Source: Bifidobacterium asteroides (lineage in GTDB: Bacteria; Actinomycetota; Actinomycetes; Actinomycetales; Bifidobacteriaceae). From it: a stretch of DNA of 64,000 bases. The notes below the pieces were generated by a model. It saw only the letters and a list, made by a program, of their open reading frames with translations. It was not told the DNA's origin and ran no database searches. Of this stretch, positions 35,807-43,979 are shown one piece after another (the first letter of the stretch is position 1; every line of letters starts with the position of its first letter). The DNA lies in contig NZ_CP048272.1 of NCBI RefSeq assembly GCF_019469425.1, positions 248,001 through 312,000 of the forward strand, given 5' to 3'. A program made the position numbers and the translations under genes.

Positions 35807-37645
35807 ATGTACGTCGATTCTGCGAAGAATCAGCACAGCAGCAACCTTCGATGGATCCTACCCTACTGCAGACCGGACGCCGGTAGAATCGCCGCCGCTC
35901 TCCTGCTCTTTGCGGCGGACAAGGTCCTGGTCATGCTTATGCCTATTTTGGCGGGCATGATTGTGGACCAGGTGATTGGTCAGGGGCATGAGGAGCGGTT
36001 GCCCAAGCTTTGTTTCGCCATGATAGCCGTCACCTTTGGGCGTAGCGTCTGCCGCTATGGCTATCAGATGTTCATGGAGCGTTTCGGCCAGAACACCATT
36101 TATCGGCTGGTCAGTGACGAATACGAGAAGCTCCACGACATGGACTTCACCTACTTCAACCACACCCGCAACGGCGACATCATGAGCCGGATGACCTCGG
36201 ACACCGATGCCATCCGCCACTTCGTCTCCTGGGTCTCATACAACATCCTGGATGCCATCTGCCTCTTCATCGGGTCCCTGGCCGTCATGTTCACCATCGA
36301 ATGGCGGCTGGCCCTGGCCCTGCTGGCCGTGACTCCATTCCTCTTCTGCTTCACCTGGCAGCTTTCCAAGCACGCCCACCCGCTCTTCTATGCCATCCGC
36401 AACTCGCTGGCATCCCTCAACTCCATGGTCGAGGAGAACATCGAGGGCAACCGGGTGGTCAAGGCCTTCGTCCGCGAGCCCTATGAGACCGAGAAGTTCG
36501 ATCAGCATAACGATGACTACATGCAGCGCAACATGGACTCCGCCCGCAACAGCCGCACCTACATGCCCTGGCTGGACGGCTGCTCCTACATGCTCCAGCT
36601 GATCACCCTGATCCTGGGCGGCTGGCTGGTCATCCGCCAGCAGATGACCCTGGGCGCCCTGGTCTCTTTCAACAGCTTCCTGTGGATGATCGACGGCCCG
36701 GTGCGCCAATCCGGCTGGCTGATCAACGATGTGGAGCGCTTCAACGCCTCCTGCGTCAAAATCCGTCGGCTGCTGACGGCCGAGCCCAGGATCGTCGAGC
36801 GCAAGAACGCCCAGGCCGGCGTGGTCCAGGCGGCCACAGTCCGCGCCAAGGTCAACGGCGAGCAGGCCGGCGACCCGGTCAGAATCCGTGGGGACATCCG
36901 CTTCGACCACGTCAGCTTCGCCTTCCCTGACGACCCGGAGACCCCCATCCTCAAGGACATCGACTTCCATGCGGCGGCTGGCACCCGGCTGGGCATACTG
37001 GGGGAGACCGGCTCGGGCAAGTCCACCCTGGTCAGCCTGGTGGCCCGCTTCTACGACCCCACCGTGGGACATGTGCTCATCGACGGGATCGATGCCAGGC
37101 AGTGGCCCCTGGACCTGCTGCGGCGGCAGGTCAACATCGTGGCCCAGGACACCTTCCTCTTCTCGGACACCATCGGCGACAACATCGCCTTCGGAGCCCA
37201 ACGCGACGACGAGCAGTACGTCAGGACCATGGCCTCCATGGCCGGCGCCGACTCCTTCATCAACCGGATGCCCGAGGGCTATGACACCGTGGTGGGCGAG
37301 CGCGGGGTTGGCCTGTCGGGCGGCCAGAAGCAGCGGCTCAGCCTGGCCCGGGCCTTGGCTGACGACCCGGCCATCCTGATCATGGACGACACCACATCGG
37401 CCGTCGACATGGAGACCGAGGCCACCATCCAGCGGCATCTGCAGGAGATGGAGGGCACCAGGACCATGGTCACCATCGCCCACAGGATTTCCTCCATCAA
37501 GGATTCCGACCTGATTCTGGTCCTGGACCACGGCAGGATTGTGGAACGCGGGTCCCATGAAGAGCTGGTCCACGCCCACGGCCGCTACTACCGGATCTAT
37601 CGCAAGCAGCTGGGGCTGCAATCCGGACAGTCGGCAGGGTTCTGA
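35807..37645 (+). CDS. ABC exporter half-transporter, degenerate Walker B subunit
   Basis: A 612-aa fusion of a six-helix exporter membrane domain (residues 20-310) and an ATPase domain (360-600). Walker A is GETGSGKS (399-406), the signature LSGGQ (503-507), and the Walker B end is ILIMDD, where the catalytic Glu position is Asp528. It pairs with the next gene 29 bp downstream. In heterodimeric exporters of the TM287/288 or BmrCD kind, one subunit has such a degenerate site. Substrate unknown; multidrug or lipid export are typical. Confidence 0.9.
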   Translation: MYVDSAKNQHSSNLRWILPYCRPDAGRIAAALLLFAADKVLVMLMPILAGMIVDQVIGQGHEERLPKLCFAMIAVTFGRSVCRYGYQMFMERFGQNTIYRLVSDEYEKLHDMDFTYFNHTRNGDIMSRMTSDTDAIRHFVSWVSYNILDAICLFIGSLAVMFTIEWRLALALLAVTPFLFCFTWQLSKHAHPLFYAIRNSLASLNSMVEENIEGNRVVKAFVREPYETEKFDQHNDDYMQRNMDSARNSRTYMPWLDGCSYMLQLITLILGGWLVIRQQMTLGALVSFNSFLWMIDGPVRQSGWLINDVERFNASCVKIRRLLTAEPRIVERKNAQAGVVQAATVRAKVNGEQAGDPVRIRGDIRFDHVSFAFPDDPETPILKDIDFHAAAGTRLGILGETGSGKSTLVSLVARFYDPTVGHVLIDGIDARQWPLDLLRRQVNIVAQDTFLFSDTIGDNIAFGAQRDDEQYVRTMASMAGADSFINRMPEGYDTVVGERGVGLSGGQKQRLSLARALADDPAILIMDDTTSAVDMETEATIQRHLQEMEGTRTMVTIAHRISSIKDSDLILVLDHGRIVERGSHEELVHAHGRYYRIYRKQLGLQSGQSAGF

Positions 37646-37674
37646 CGCATCAGCAGGCATGGCAAGGTGAGACG

Positions 37675-39585
37675 ATGAAGCAGCAAGAGCAACGTTCGGC
37701 AGGCACCACGCGCAGGAACACCTTTCGCGAGGACGAGGACCTGGAGGAGCAGATCAATTTCGGTGATATCAAGCGCATAGGGGCCTATCTGAAACCCTAC
37801 CTGCGCCAGGGGGTGATCATCCTGGCGGCGGTTCTGTCCATGAGCGCCATCGCCGTGGCCATTCCCTACATGACCAAGACCATGATCGACGCGGTCATCC
37901 CCTCCAAGGACCCGGTCCGGCTCTTCGCCCTGGGGGCGGTCTTTCTGTTGGCTATCGTCATCTACGAGCTCCTCCTGCGGTACCGGACGGTGGCCATCAC
38001 CCAGGTGGGCCAGCTCATGCTCAAGGACATGCGCCGTGACCTCTTCACCCACATCCAGACCTTGCCTTTCTCATACTTCGACTCCAGGCCCCATGGCAAG
38101 ATCCTGATCAGGGTGGTCAACTACGTCAACACCCTCTCGGATACCCTGAGCTCGGGTCTGATCAACGTGATCGCGGACATCTTCACCTTTTTGCTGACCC
38201 TGGTTGTCATGTTCGTCATCGACTGGAGGCTGACCCTCTGGTCCCTGGTCCTCATGCCCCTGCTGGTGCTCTATGTGCTGATTCTCCAGCGCTTCCAGCG
38301 GCGGGCCTACCAGCGCCTGTCCAACAAACAGAGCAATCTGAACGCCTACATCCATGAGTCCATCGCAGGGGTCAAGACCACGCAGACCTTCGTCAGGGAG
38401 CGCGAGCAGTTCCATACTTTCCAGGAGCAGCAGGGCCAGGTTCGCAGCGCCTGGATGCGGGCCGTGCACATCCAGTACCTGATGTGGCCAGGAGTGCAGA
38501 ACATCTCCACCATCACCATCGCACTGATCTACTATCTGGGGATCACCGGCCTGGGTGGCGTGCAGGTCACCACGGGCATGCTGATCGCTTTTGTCGGCTA
38601 TGCCAACAACTTCTGGAACCCCATCATCAACATCGGCAACTTCTACAACCAGCTGATCACATGCTCGGCCTACCTGGAGCGCATCTTCGAGACCCTCGAC
38701 GTCCGCCCTGGGATCGAGGACCGTCCAGGGGCCATAGAGCTGCCGCCGGTCAAGGGCAGGGTGGACTTCAACGACGTGGTCTTCAAGTACGAGCCCGGAG
38801 GCCGCAACATCCTCAACCTGGTGGACTTCCATGTGCCGGCAGGCAGCACGGTCGCCCTGGTGGGGCCTACGGGCGCCGGCAAGACCACCATCGTCAACCT
38901 TCTCTCGCGCTTCTACGACGTGACCGAGGGCAGCGTCTGCGTGGACGGGCATGACGTGCGCGACGTGACCCTGGCCTCCCTGCGTCGACAAATGGGGGTC
39001 ATGCTTCAAGACACCTTCATCTTCACTGGCAACGTGCGCGAGAACATTCGCTACGGTCGCCTGGAGGCCACCGACCAGCAAGTCGAGGAGGCCGCAAAGG
39101 CCGTCCATGCCCACGAGTTCATCATGGAGCTGCCCGACGGCTACGATACCAAGGTCGAGGAGCGCGGATCCACCCTCTCCGCAGGTCAGCGGCAGCTGAT
39201 CGCCTTTGCCAGGGTTCTGCTGGCCGACCCCCGAATCCTGATCCTGGACGAGGCGACCAGCAGCATCGACACCCGCACCGAGGAGGCCCTCCAGGCCGGA
39301 CTGGCCCATCTGCTCAAGGGGCGGACCTCCTTCGTCATCGCCCACCGGCTGTCCACCATCGAGAATGCGGATCAGATCTTCTATATCGATCATGGGCAGA
39401 TCGTGGAGCACGGCACCCACCAGGAGCTCCTGGCCAAGAGGGGCGCCTACTATCGGCTGCACGAGTCCCAGTACGCCATGATCCGCACAGCCAACGGTGA
39501 CCAGGCGCAATCGACACAGCCTGGCGATGATGCCGGACAAAGCGGCAGCCGGGTTCCGCAGGATTCGACTGTCTCTGCCCAATAG
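37675..39585 (+). CDS. ABC exporter half-transporter, canonical Walker B subunit
   Basis: A 636-aa half-exporter with six membrane helices (about residues 40-340) and an ATPase domain. Walker A is GPTGAGKT (397-404), the signature is altered to LSAGQ (501-505), and Walker B ends ILILDE with catalytic Glu526. Combined with LSGGQ of the partner this gives one complete and one impaired ATP site. AAGGTGAG precedes ATG 37675. The C-terminal 25 residues are Gln/Asp/Ser-rich and probably disordered. No MarR-type regulator is adjacent. Confidence 0.92.
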   Translation: MKQQEQRSAGTTRRNTFREDEDLEEQINFGDIKRIGAYLKPYLRQGVIILAAVLSMSAIAVAIPYMTKTMIDAVIPSKDPVRLFALGAVFLLAIVIYELLLRYRTVAITQVGQLMLKDMRRDLFTHIQTLPFSYFDSRPHGKILIRVVNYVNTLSDTLSSGLINVIADIFTFLLTLVVMFVIDWRLTLWSLVLMPLLVLYVLILQRFQRRAYQRLSNKQSNLNAYIHESIAGVKTTQTFVREREQFHTFQEQQGQVRSAWMRAVHIQYLMWPGVQNISTITIALIYYLGITGLGGVQVTTGMLIAFVGYANNFWNPIINIGNFYNQLITCSAYLERIFETLDVRPGIEDRPGAIELPPVKGRVDFNDVVFKYEPGGRNILNLVDFHVPAGSTVALVGPTGAGKTTIVNLLSRFYDVTEGSVCVDGHDVRDVTLASLRRQMGVMLQDTFIFTGNVRENIRYGRLEATDQQVEEAAKAVHAHEFIMELPDGYDTKVEERGSTLSAGQRQLIAFARVLLADPRILILDEATSSIDTRTEEALQAGLAHLLKGRTSFVIAHRLSTIENADQIFYIDHGQIVEHGTHQELLAKRGAYYRLHESQYAMIRTANGDQAQSTQPGDDAGQSGSRVPQDSTVSAQ

Positions 39586-39626
39586 CAGGCTGACCCATGT
39601 GTCGCGGTTGGTCCCCGACTAGCAGC

Positions 39627-39642
39627 ATTACATCGTTATAAA
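39627..39642 (+). promoter_or_regulatory. Possible promoter/weak LacI operator for the GH43-GH27 operon
   Basis: ATTACATCGTTATAAA matches 11 of 16 positions of the palindrome TTTCTAACGTTAGAAA shared by the cluster's promoters and overlaps a TATAAA -10 (39637-39642). The -35 is unclear. Weak but positioned like the site at 47323. Confidence 0.35.
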
Positions 39643-39699
39643 ATAAATAGCGACAAGGCAAAGCCGACAGGTTCGGCAGCCAGAGCAAAGGAGCAGACG

Positions 39700-40767
39700 T
39701 TGAGCGATACGGTTCACAAGGATGTCGAAGGAGCCGACCCCTACGGGTATCTGATGGTGCACTTCATCGAAGACCCCCAGGGGTATGCCGAGCGCCTCTA
39801 CTTCGACCTGTCACGAGGCGACGACCCTCTGAGCTGGGATCCGCTGTACGGGGGCAGGCCGCTGCTGACCTCGCATCTAGGCACTACCGGCCTGCGGGAT
39901 CCCTACATGGTGCGTGACCCGCGCAACGGCCGGGTCTATGTCATGGCTACCGATCTGCGGGTGTTCGGCGGCGATCAGTCAAAGGGCAGCGGCTGGGAGC
40001 ACTGGTCCCGCCACGGCAGCACCAAGTTGATGATCTGGTCCACTGACGACCTGATTCATTGGTCAGGTCCCTGGCCGCTGGATGTGTCCTTACAACAGGA
40101 CGGCAGCAGGGTTCCGCTGGGCATGGCCTGGGCGCCGGAGTGCCTATGGGTGCCCGACTATGAGGGGCCGCGGCAGGGGGCCTTCGTCCTCTACTGGTCA
40201 TCCAAGCTCTTTGACCAGGATGATCCTGACCATGCCGACCCGTCGGTATATGACCGGGTGCTCTGGGGGTCGACCACCGACTTCACACAGGAGCACTTCC
40301 GCTATGGGGGAGTCCTTATCGATACCGGCCGCAATGCCATCGACACCACCATGGTCCAGCGTCCTCTGCCTGGGGGCGGCCTACGCACCTACCGGGCCAC
40401 CAAGGACAACGGCTTTGGCCGGGGCATCTGGCTGGACAGCACTGACGATCCTCGATGGTGGCTGCCGCAGGCCCGGTGGACCACCATCCAGGAGCAGATC
40501 GGCGCCGGCTGGTGCGCCGACGGCAACCCCTCGGGCGTAGAGGGTCCGGCCCTCTATGCCGACCATGCCCGGAACCGTTGGTACCTGCTGGTGGATGTGA
40601 TTCCTTCAGTGGGCTACAGGCCCATGGTCAGCGATGATCCGGACGCCGGGTTCGACTACGCCCGGGAGGAGGACTTCCGCCTGCGCCCCCATACCAAGCA
40701 CGGCGGGGTCCTATCCCTGACCCGGCAGGAATACGAACGTCTGCGCCCTCTGGCGCGACAGGACTGA
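39700..40767 (+). CDS. GH43 glycosidase (arabinofuranosidase-like), cytoplasmic
   Basis: A 355-aa single-domain propeller enzyme without signal peptide. Likely catalytic residues are Asp67 (GLRDPYMV), Asp215 (AIDTTMVQ) and Glu281 (GVEGPALY). It starts at TTG 39700, supported by AAAGGAG with 6-nt spacing; no better ATG exists nearby. It is similar in layout to the GH43 at 62371-63435. It forms an operon with the GH27 gene 27 bp downstream. The pair likely trims arabinose and galactose (or arabinopyranose) from imported arabinogalactan or arabinan oligosaccharides. Confidence 0.85.
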   Translation: MSDTVHKDVEGADPYGYLMVHFIEDPQGYAERLYFDLSRGDDPLSWDPLYGGRPLLTSHLGTTGLRDPYMVRDPRNGRVYVMATDLRVFGGDQSKGSGWEHWSRHGSTKLMIWSTDDLIHWSGPWPLDVSLQQDGSRVPLGMAWAPECLWVPDYEGPRQGAFVLYWSSKLFDQDDPDHADPSVYDRVLWGSTTDFTQEHFRYGGVLIDTGRNAIDTTMVQRPLPGGGLRTYRATKDNGFGRGIWLDSTDDPRWWLPQARWTTIQEQIGAGWCADGNPSGVEGPALYADHARNRWYLLVDVIPSVGYRPMVSDDPDAGFDYAREEDFRLRPHTKHGGVLSLTRQEYERLRPLARQD

Positions 40768-40794
40768 AACAAAGCACTGAGAAAGGAGCAAGAC

Positions 40795-42177
40795 GTGGAC
40801 AAGGCCTGGAGACCGCCTATGGGGTGGAACAGCTGGGACAGCTACGGGACCACCGTCACCGAGCAGGAGGTGCTGGACAATGCGCAGGTCATGCGCGACA
40901 GGCTGCTCCCGGCGGGCTGGGACACGGTCGTCATAGACATCGCCTGGTACGACCCGACCGCCAGGGCCCATGGCTACAACGCCAAGGCGCCTCTGGTCCT
41001 GGACGGCTATGGCCGGCAGCTGCCCGACCCGGTCCGGTTTCCTTCGGCGGCCGACGGCCAAGGGTTCGCTCCGTTGGCTGCTCGGATCCACGATCTAGGG
41101 CTGCGCTTCGGCATTCATGTCATGCGGGGCATCCCCAGGCTGGCGGTCGAGCGGGACCTGCCCGTCCTCGGCACCTCCTATACCGCCGCCCAGGTGGTTG
41201 ACACCACCCATGTCTGTGCCTGGAATCCCGACAATTACGGTCTGGACCATTCCCATCCGGGAGCCCAGGCCTGGTATGACGCCCAGGTTGACCAGTTCGC
41301 ACGTTGGGGGGTGGACTACCTGAAGGTGGACGATATGCAGGTCCCTTTCATGGACCGGGAAATCGACGCCTACGCCTGTGCCATCAGCAAGGCCGAGCAG
41401 GCCCATGGCCATCCCATGACCCTCTCCCTGTCCCCGGGCACCCGGGTGCCCACCACCCATCTTGGCTTCCTGCGGGATCACGCCCAGCTCTGGCGGATTT
41501 CGGACGACCTCTGGGATCGTTGGCAGGACCTTTACGCCCAGTTCGCCCGTCTGGCCCGCTGGGCACCTTTGCAGAGCACAGGCCACTGGGCCGATGCGGA
41601 CATGCTGCCTCTGGGGCATATCGGACTGCGGGCCGAGCGGGGCGGAGACCGGTCCAGCCTCCTGACGGCCGACGAGCAACGCACCATGCTGACCCTTTGG
41701 GCCATGGGGCGTTCGCCGCTGATGGTGGGCGGCGACCTCCCCAGCAGCGATGAGGCCATTCTGTCGCTGCTGGATAACCCAGCCTTGGAGGAGGTCACCG
41801 CCGGTTCGGCCGACAATGGTGAGATCATCCGAGAGCCGGTCGAGAGTGGGGACGGCCAAGACAAGAAGATCCTAGGCGAGGAGATCGTCTGGAGGGCCCT
41901 GGCCAGCGACTGGGCCGACGGAACCCCCTCGGGCCATGACGGCGGGGTCTATGCGGCTGTCTTCTGGACCGGGGATCGCCCCCGGCGAGTCAGGACGGCC
42001 CTGTCCTCCCTGGTGGGCCTGGACGGGGCGAACGAGGCCTGGACCCCGGTCGACCTGTGGGGGAACCGGACCACTGAGCCCGCCCAAATCAGCCTGGAAG
42101 GACAGGGTGCCGACCGTGAGCTGGCGGCTCTTGTGCCTGCACACGGCGTGGTCTGGGTGGCTCTGGATCCACGCTGA
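40795..42177 (+). CDS. GH27 alpha-galactosidase or beta-L-arabinopyranosidase
   Basis: A 460-aa cytoplasmic GH27 enzyme: MGWNSWDSYG at residue 9, nucleophile Asp179 in YLKVDDMQ, acid/base around Asp237 in RISDDLWD. It starts at GTG 40795 after AAAGGAG. The usual Asp pair of alpha-galactosidases (DDGW-like) reads DIAWYD here (Asp48-Asp53), so the sugar-recognition pocket is altered and beta-L-arabinopyranoside is a possible substrate. The operon partner GH43 and nearby arabinan genes favour an arabinogalactan role. It converges with the lipoprotein GH43, leaving 6 bp. Confidence 0.85.
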   Translation: MDKAWRPPMGWNSWDSYGTTVTEQEVLDNAQVMRDRLLPAGWDTVVIDIAWYDPTARAHGYNAKAPLVLDGYGRQLPDPVRFPSAADGQGFAPLAARIHDLGLRFGIHVMRGIPRLAVERDLPVLGTSYTAAQVVDTTHVCAWNPDNYGLDHSHPGAQAWYDAQVDQFARWGVDYLKVDDMQVPFMDREIDAYACAISKAEQAHGHPMTLSLSPGTRVPTTHLGFLRDHAQLWRISDDLWDRWQDLYAQFARLARWAPLQSTGHWADADMLPLGHIGLRAERGGDRSSLLTADEQRTMLTLWAMGRSPLMVGGDLPSSDEAILSLLDNPALEEVTAGSADNGEIIREPVESGDGQDKKILGEEIVWRALASDWADGTPSGHDGGVYAAVFWTGDRPRRVRTALSSLVGLDGANEAWTPVDLWGNRTTEPAQISLEGQGADRELAALVPAHGVVWVALDPR

Positions 42178-42183
42178 GGCTGA

Positions 42184-43767
42184 TCAGCGCTTGGAGCCCC
42201 AGATGCAGACGTTGTTGCCCAGGGCGCTGAAGGTCATGACCATGCGGTGATCCTTGTCCCTGGGCAGCCGGGCGAAGACCCCCTGGTAGCTCACGGTCCC
42301 GTCCTCCTCCTTGAGGTCCATGGACAGCCGTCCCCGGTCGTCGACCTGCCAGTGGCCCTGGCGTGCTCCGGTCACCTGGCCGCCGGGCTCCAGATGGATG
42401 TCCACAGCCTTGACCACGCCCCGGTATTGGGTGCTGTGAGTGTCGGTCACCTTGCGCGGTCCCTTGAAGAAGATGGTCGGATCATGCTCCACCAGCTCAT
42501 AGGTGCCGGCCTGGTCCTTGGCGCTGTATGGGCCGCCGGCCTTGGTGCCCAGATATTCATAGGGGGCCGCCACCAGCCACCCGTCTGCTGTGGGCATCAG
42601 CTGCCGGACGCGGATCTGATGCTCCTCCTTGCGGTCGGAGAATCTGGTGTGATAGATCACGTAGTCTCGGCCGTCCTTGTCGTGCAGAGCCGTGTTCCCG
42701 CCCTGCGAGACCTCGATGTCGCCCTGCTTGTCTCCGCTCCACTGGTAGGAGCCCATCAGGCGGATACCTGTCTCGCTGGTCCAGTTGTCGGCCTCGCCGC
42801 TGGTGGCGATGGCCGGGTTGCCCTGCTGGTCCAGATAGGGGCCGGTGATGGAGTCCGAGCGGAACATCCGCATCTGGTAGCCTCCAGTCTGCACCAGCTT
42901 GCCGTAGGAGAGGAAGAGGTACCAGTGGCCGTTGGTGTGCAGCAGCGCCGATCCTTCGCCTGAGTTGCCGAAGCCTCCGGCGAGTTTGTGTCCGTAGTAG
43001 GCGTCGGACTGGTTGGCCTGGGTGGGGTAGGTGGTGGAGTAGTCGCGCAGGCCGGTCTTGGGGTCCAGCCGGATCATCCAGATGCCGCCGAACCAGGAGC
43101 CGAAGCTCATCCACAGGCCCCCCTGCCCGTCATCCTTGACACAGGCGTCGATCGCATTGATGCCCGTATCCGTGTAGGACTGATAGCGGTCCAGCTTCGG
43201 GTCCGGGCCCAGCACCTTGGGAACGTCGGTGTGCATGTAATTGGCCCGTGTGAAGCCGGAGTAGACCACTGGTCCTGCATAAGTCCAGTCGCCGTCCACC
43301 CGGTCGGCGGTCAGCAGGACGATGACCGAACGATGCTCGGCCCCGTTCAGGCTCAGGTACATGCACCACTTCTTCATGGTGGCGTTGTAGTAGACGTCAG
43401 GCGCCCACATGTTGCCGGTCACGTCCGGGTTGGAGGACTGCTTGGGCCAGTCCTTCCAGATCTGGGCAAAGATCTTCTTGTAATCGCGGCTCAGGTTGTT
43501 GGTGAATGGGGTCCAGTTGACCAGATCTGTGCTGCGGGCATAGGCCCGGTGCGAGCCGAAGACGTAGTAGCTCTTGCCGGAGCGAACCAGGGAGGGGTCG
43601 TGGACCGAGACGCGCTTGGGTTCCTGGGTGGCGGCGGCTTTTGTGCCGCTGGCTGACGGCTGCTGGTTCGAGCAGGCGCCCAGTGCCCCTGTCAGCAGCA
43701 CCGCCAGACCCGCCGTCAGGGCAGTCAGGGCCTTGATGGCCCGTCCGATGCGTTTGGGTCTTCTCAT
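42184..43767 (-). CDS. GH43 endo-arabinanase-like lipoprotein
   Basis: A 527-aa surface lipoprotein: twin basic N-terminus, hydrophobic core and lipobox LGAC with Cys32. The GH43 propeller starts with VSVHDPSLV (base Asp57) and contains GINAIDACVKDDG and GNSGEGSALL. The last 120 residues form a lipocalin-like beta domain ending in VCIWGSKR. Such proteins resemble extracellular alpha-1,5-L-arabinanases. Parts of it are almost identical in DNA to the opposite-strand GH43 gene at 47442 (42953-43173 and 43341-43449). Tethering at the cell surface would generate arabino-oligosaccharides for the importer at 51638-54897. Confidence 0.87.
   Translation of the reverse strand: MRRPKRIGRAIKALTALTAGLAVLLTGALGACSNQQPSASGTKAAATQEPKRVSVHDPSLVRSGKSYYVFGSHRAYARSTDLVNWTPFTNNLSRDYKKIFAQIWKDWPKQSSNPDVTGNMWAPDVYYNATMKKWCMYLSLNGAEHRSVIVLLTADRVDGDWTYAGPVVYSGFTRANYMHTDVPKVLGPDPKLDRYQSYTDTGINAIDACVKDDGQGGLWMSFGSWFGGIWMIRLDPKTGLRDYSTTYPTQANQSDAYYGHKLAGGFGNSGEGSALLHTNGHWYLFLSYGKLVQTGGYQMRMFRSDSITGPYLDQQGNPAIATSGEADNWTSETGIRLMGSYQWSGDKQGDIEVSQGGNTALHDKDGRDYVIYHTRFSDRKEEHQIRVRQLMPTADGWLVAAPYEYLGTKAGGPYSAKDQAGTYELVEHDPTIFFKGPRKVTDTHSTQYRGVVKAVDIHLEPGGQVTGARQGHWQVDDRGRLSMDLKEEDGTVSYQGVFARLPRDKDHRMVMTFSALGNNVCIWGSKR
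42953..43173 (-). repeat. Inverted repeat copy 1 (221 bp) inside lipoprotein GH43
   Basis: The reverse complement matches 49038-49258 at 220 of 221 bases (the one difference is at 49061). It encodes the segment around GSWFGGIWMIRLDPKTGLRD. The copies face each other 5.9 kb apart. Confidence 0.95.
43341..43449 (-). repeat. Second inverted near-identical segment (109 bp)
   Basis: The reverse complement matches 48753-48861 at 108 of 109 bases. It encodes NPDVTGNMWAP and flanks. The sequence between the two patches is much more divergent, a mosaic pattern typical of gene conversion. Confidence 0.9.
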
Positions 43768-43915
43768 GGTTCCTCGCTTTCCGTGAAGGCAGCCCGATCG
43801 ACATCGATGACGACCCGCGGCGCATGGCCGACCTTGCGAAGTCGGTTCGGATGAGCAAACAGCCCGGCCTCATCCATGCGGTCATCAGGCGTCGTGGACT
43901 GATCTCCATGTATAA

Positions 43916-43937
43916 TTTCTATCGTTAGAAACGATAG
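43916..43937 (+). promoter_or_regulatory. LacI-type operator and promoter, 43.9 kb divergent region
   Basis: CTATCGTT-AGA-AACGATAG (43919-43937) is a perfect 8-3-8 palindrome, and TTTCTATCGTTAGAAA (43916-43931) matches 15 of 16 positions of the cluster consensus palindrome. TATAAT (43911-43916) abuts it as a -10 for the rightward GH43-lacI operon, so a bound repressor would block transcription. The 212-bp gap also serves the leftward lipoprotein gene. Confidence 0.75.
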
Positions 43938-43979
43938 TCGTCGGCGTTGAAGCCGGCAAGCCGGATGGAAGGAATCGTC

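Noticed and set aside
38071-39582. 503-codon open frame on the minus strand opposite the ABC exporter
   Set aside because: It mirrors an unambiguous ABC transporter in a GC-rich genome; its His/Gln/Asp/Gly-rich translation has no family features. The same holds for 36236-37660, 5505-6668, 11415-12719, 13825-15159, 16704-17690, 32413-33867 and 30320-32401.
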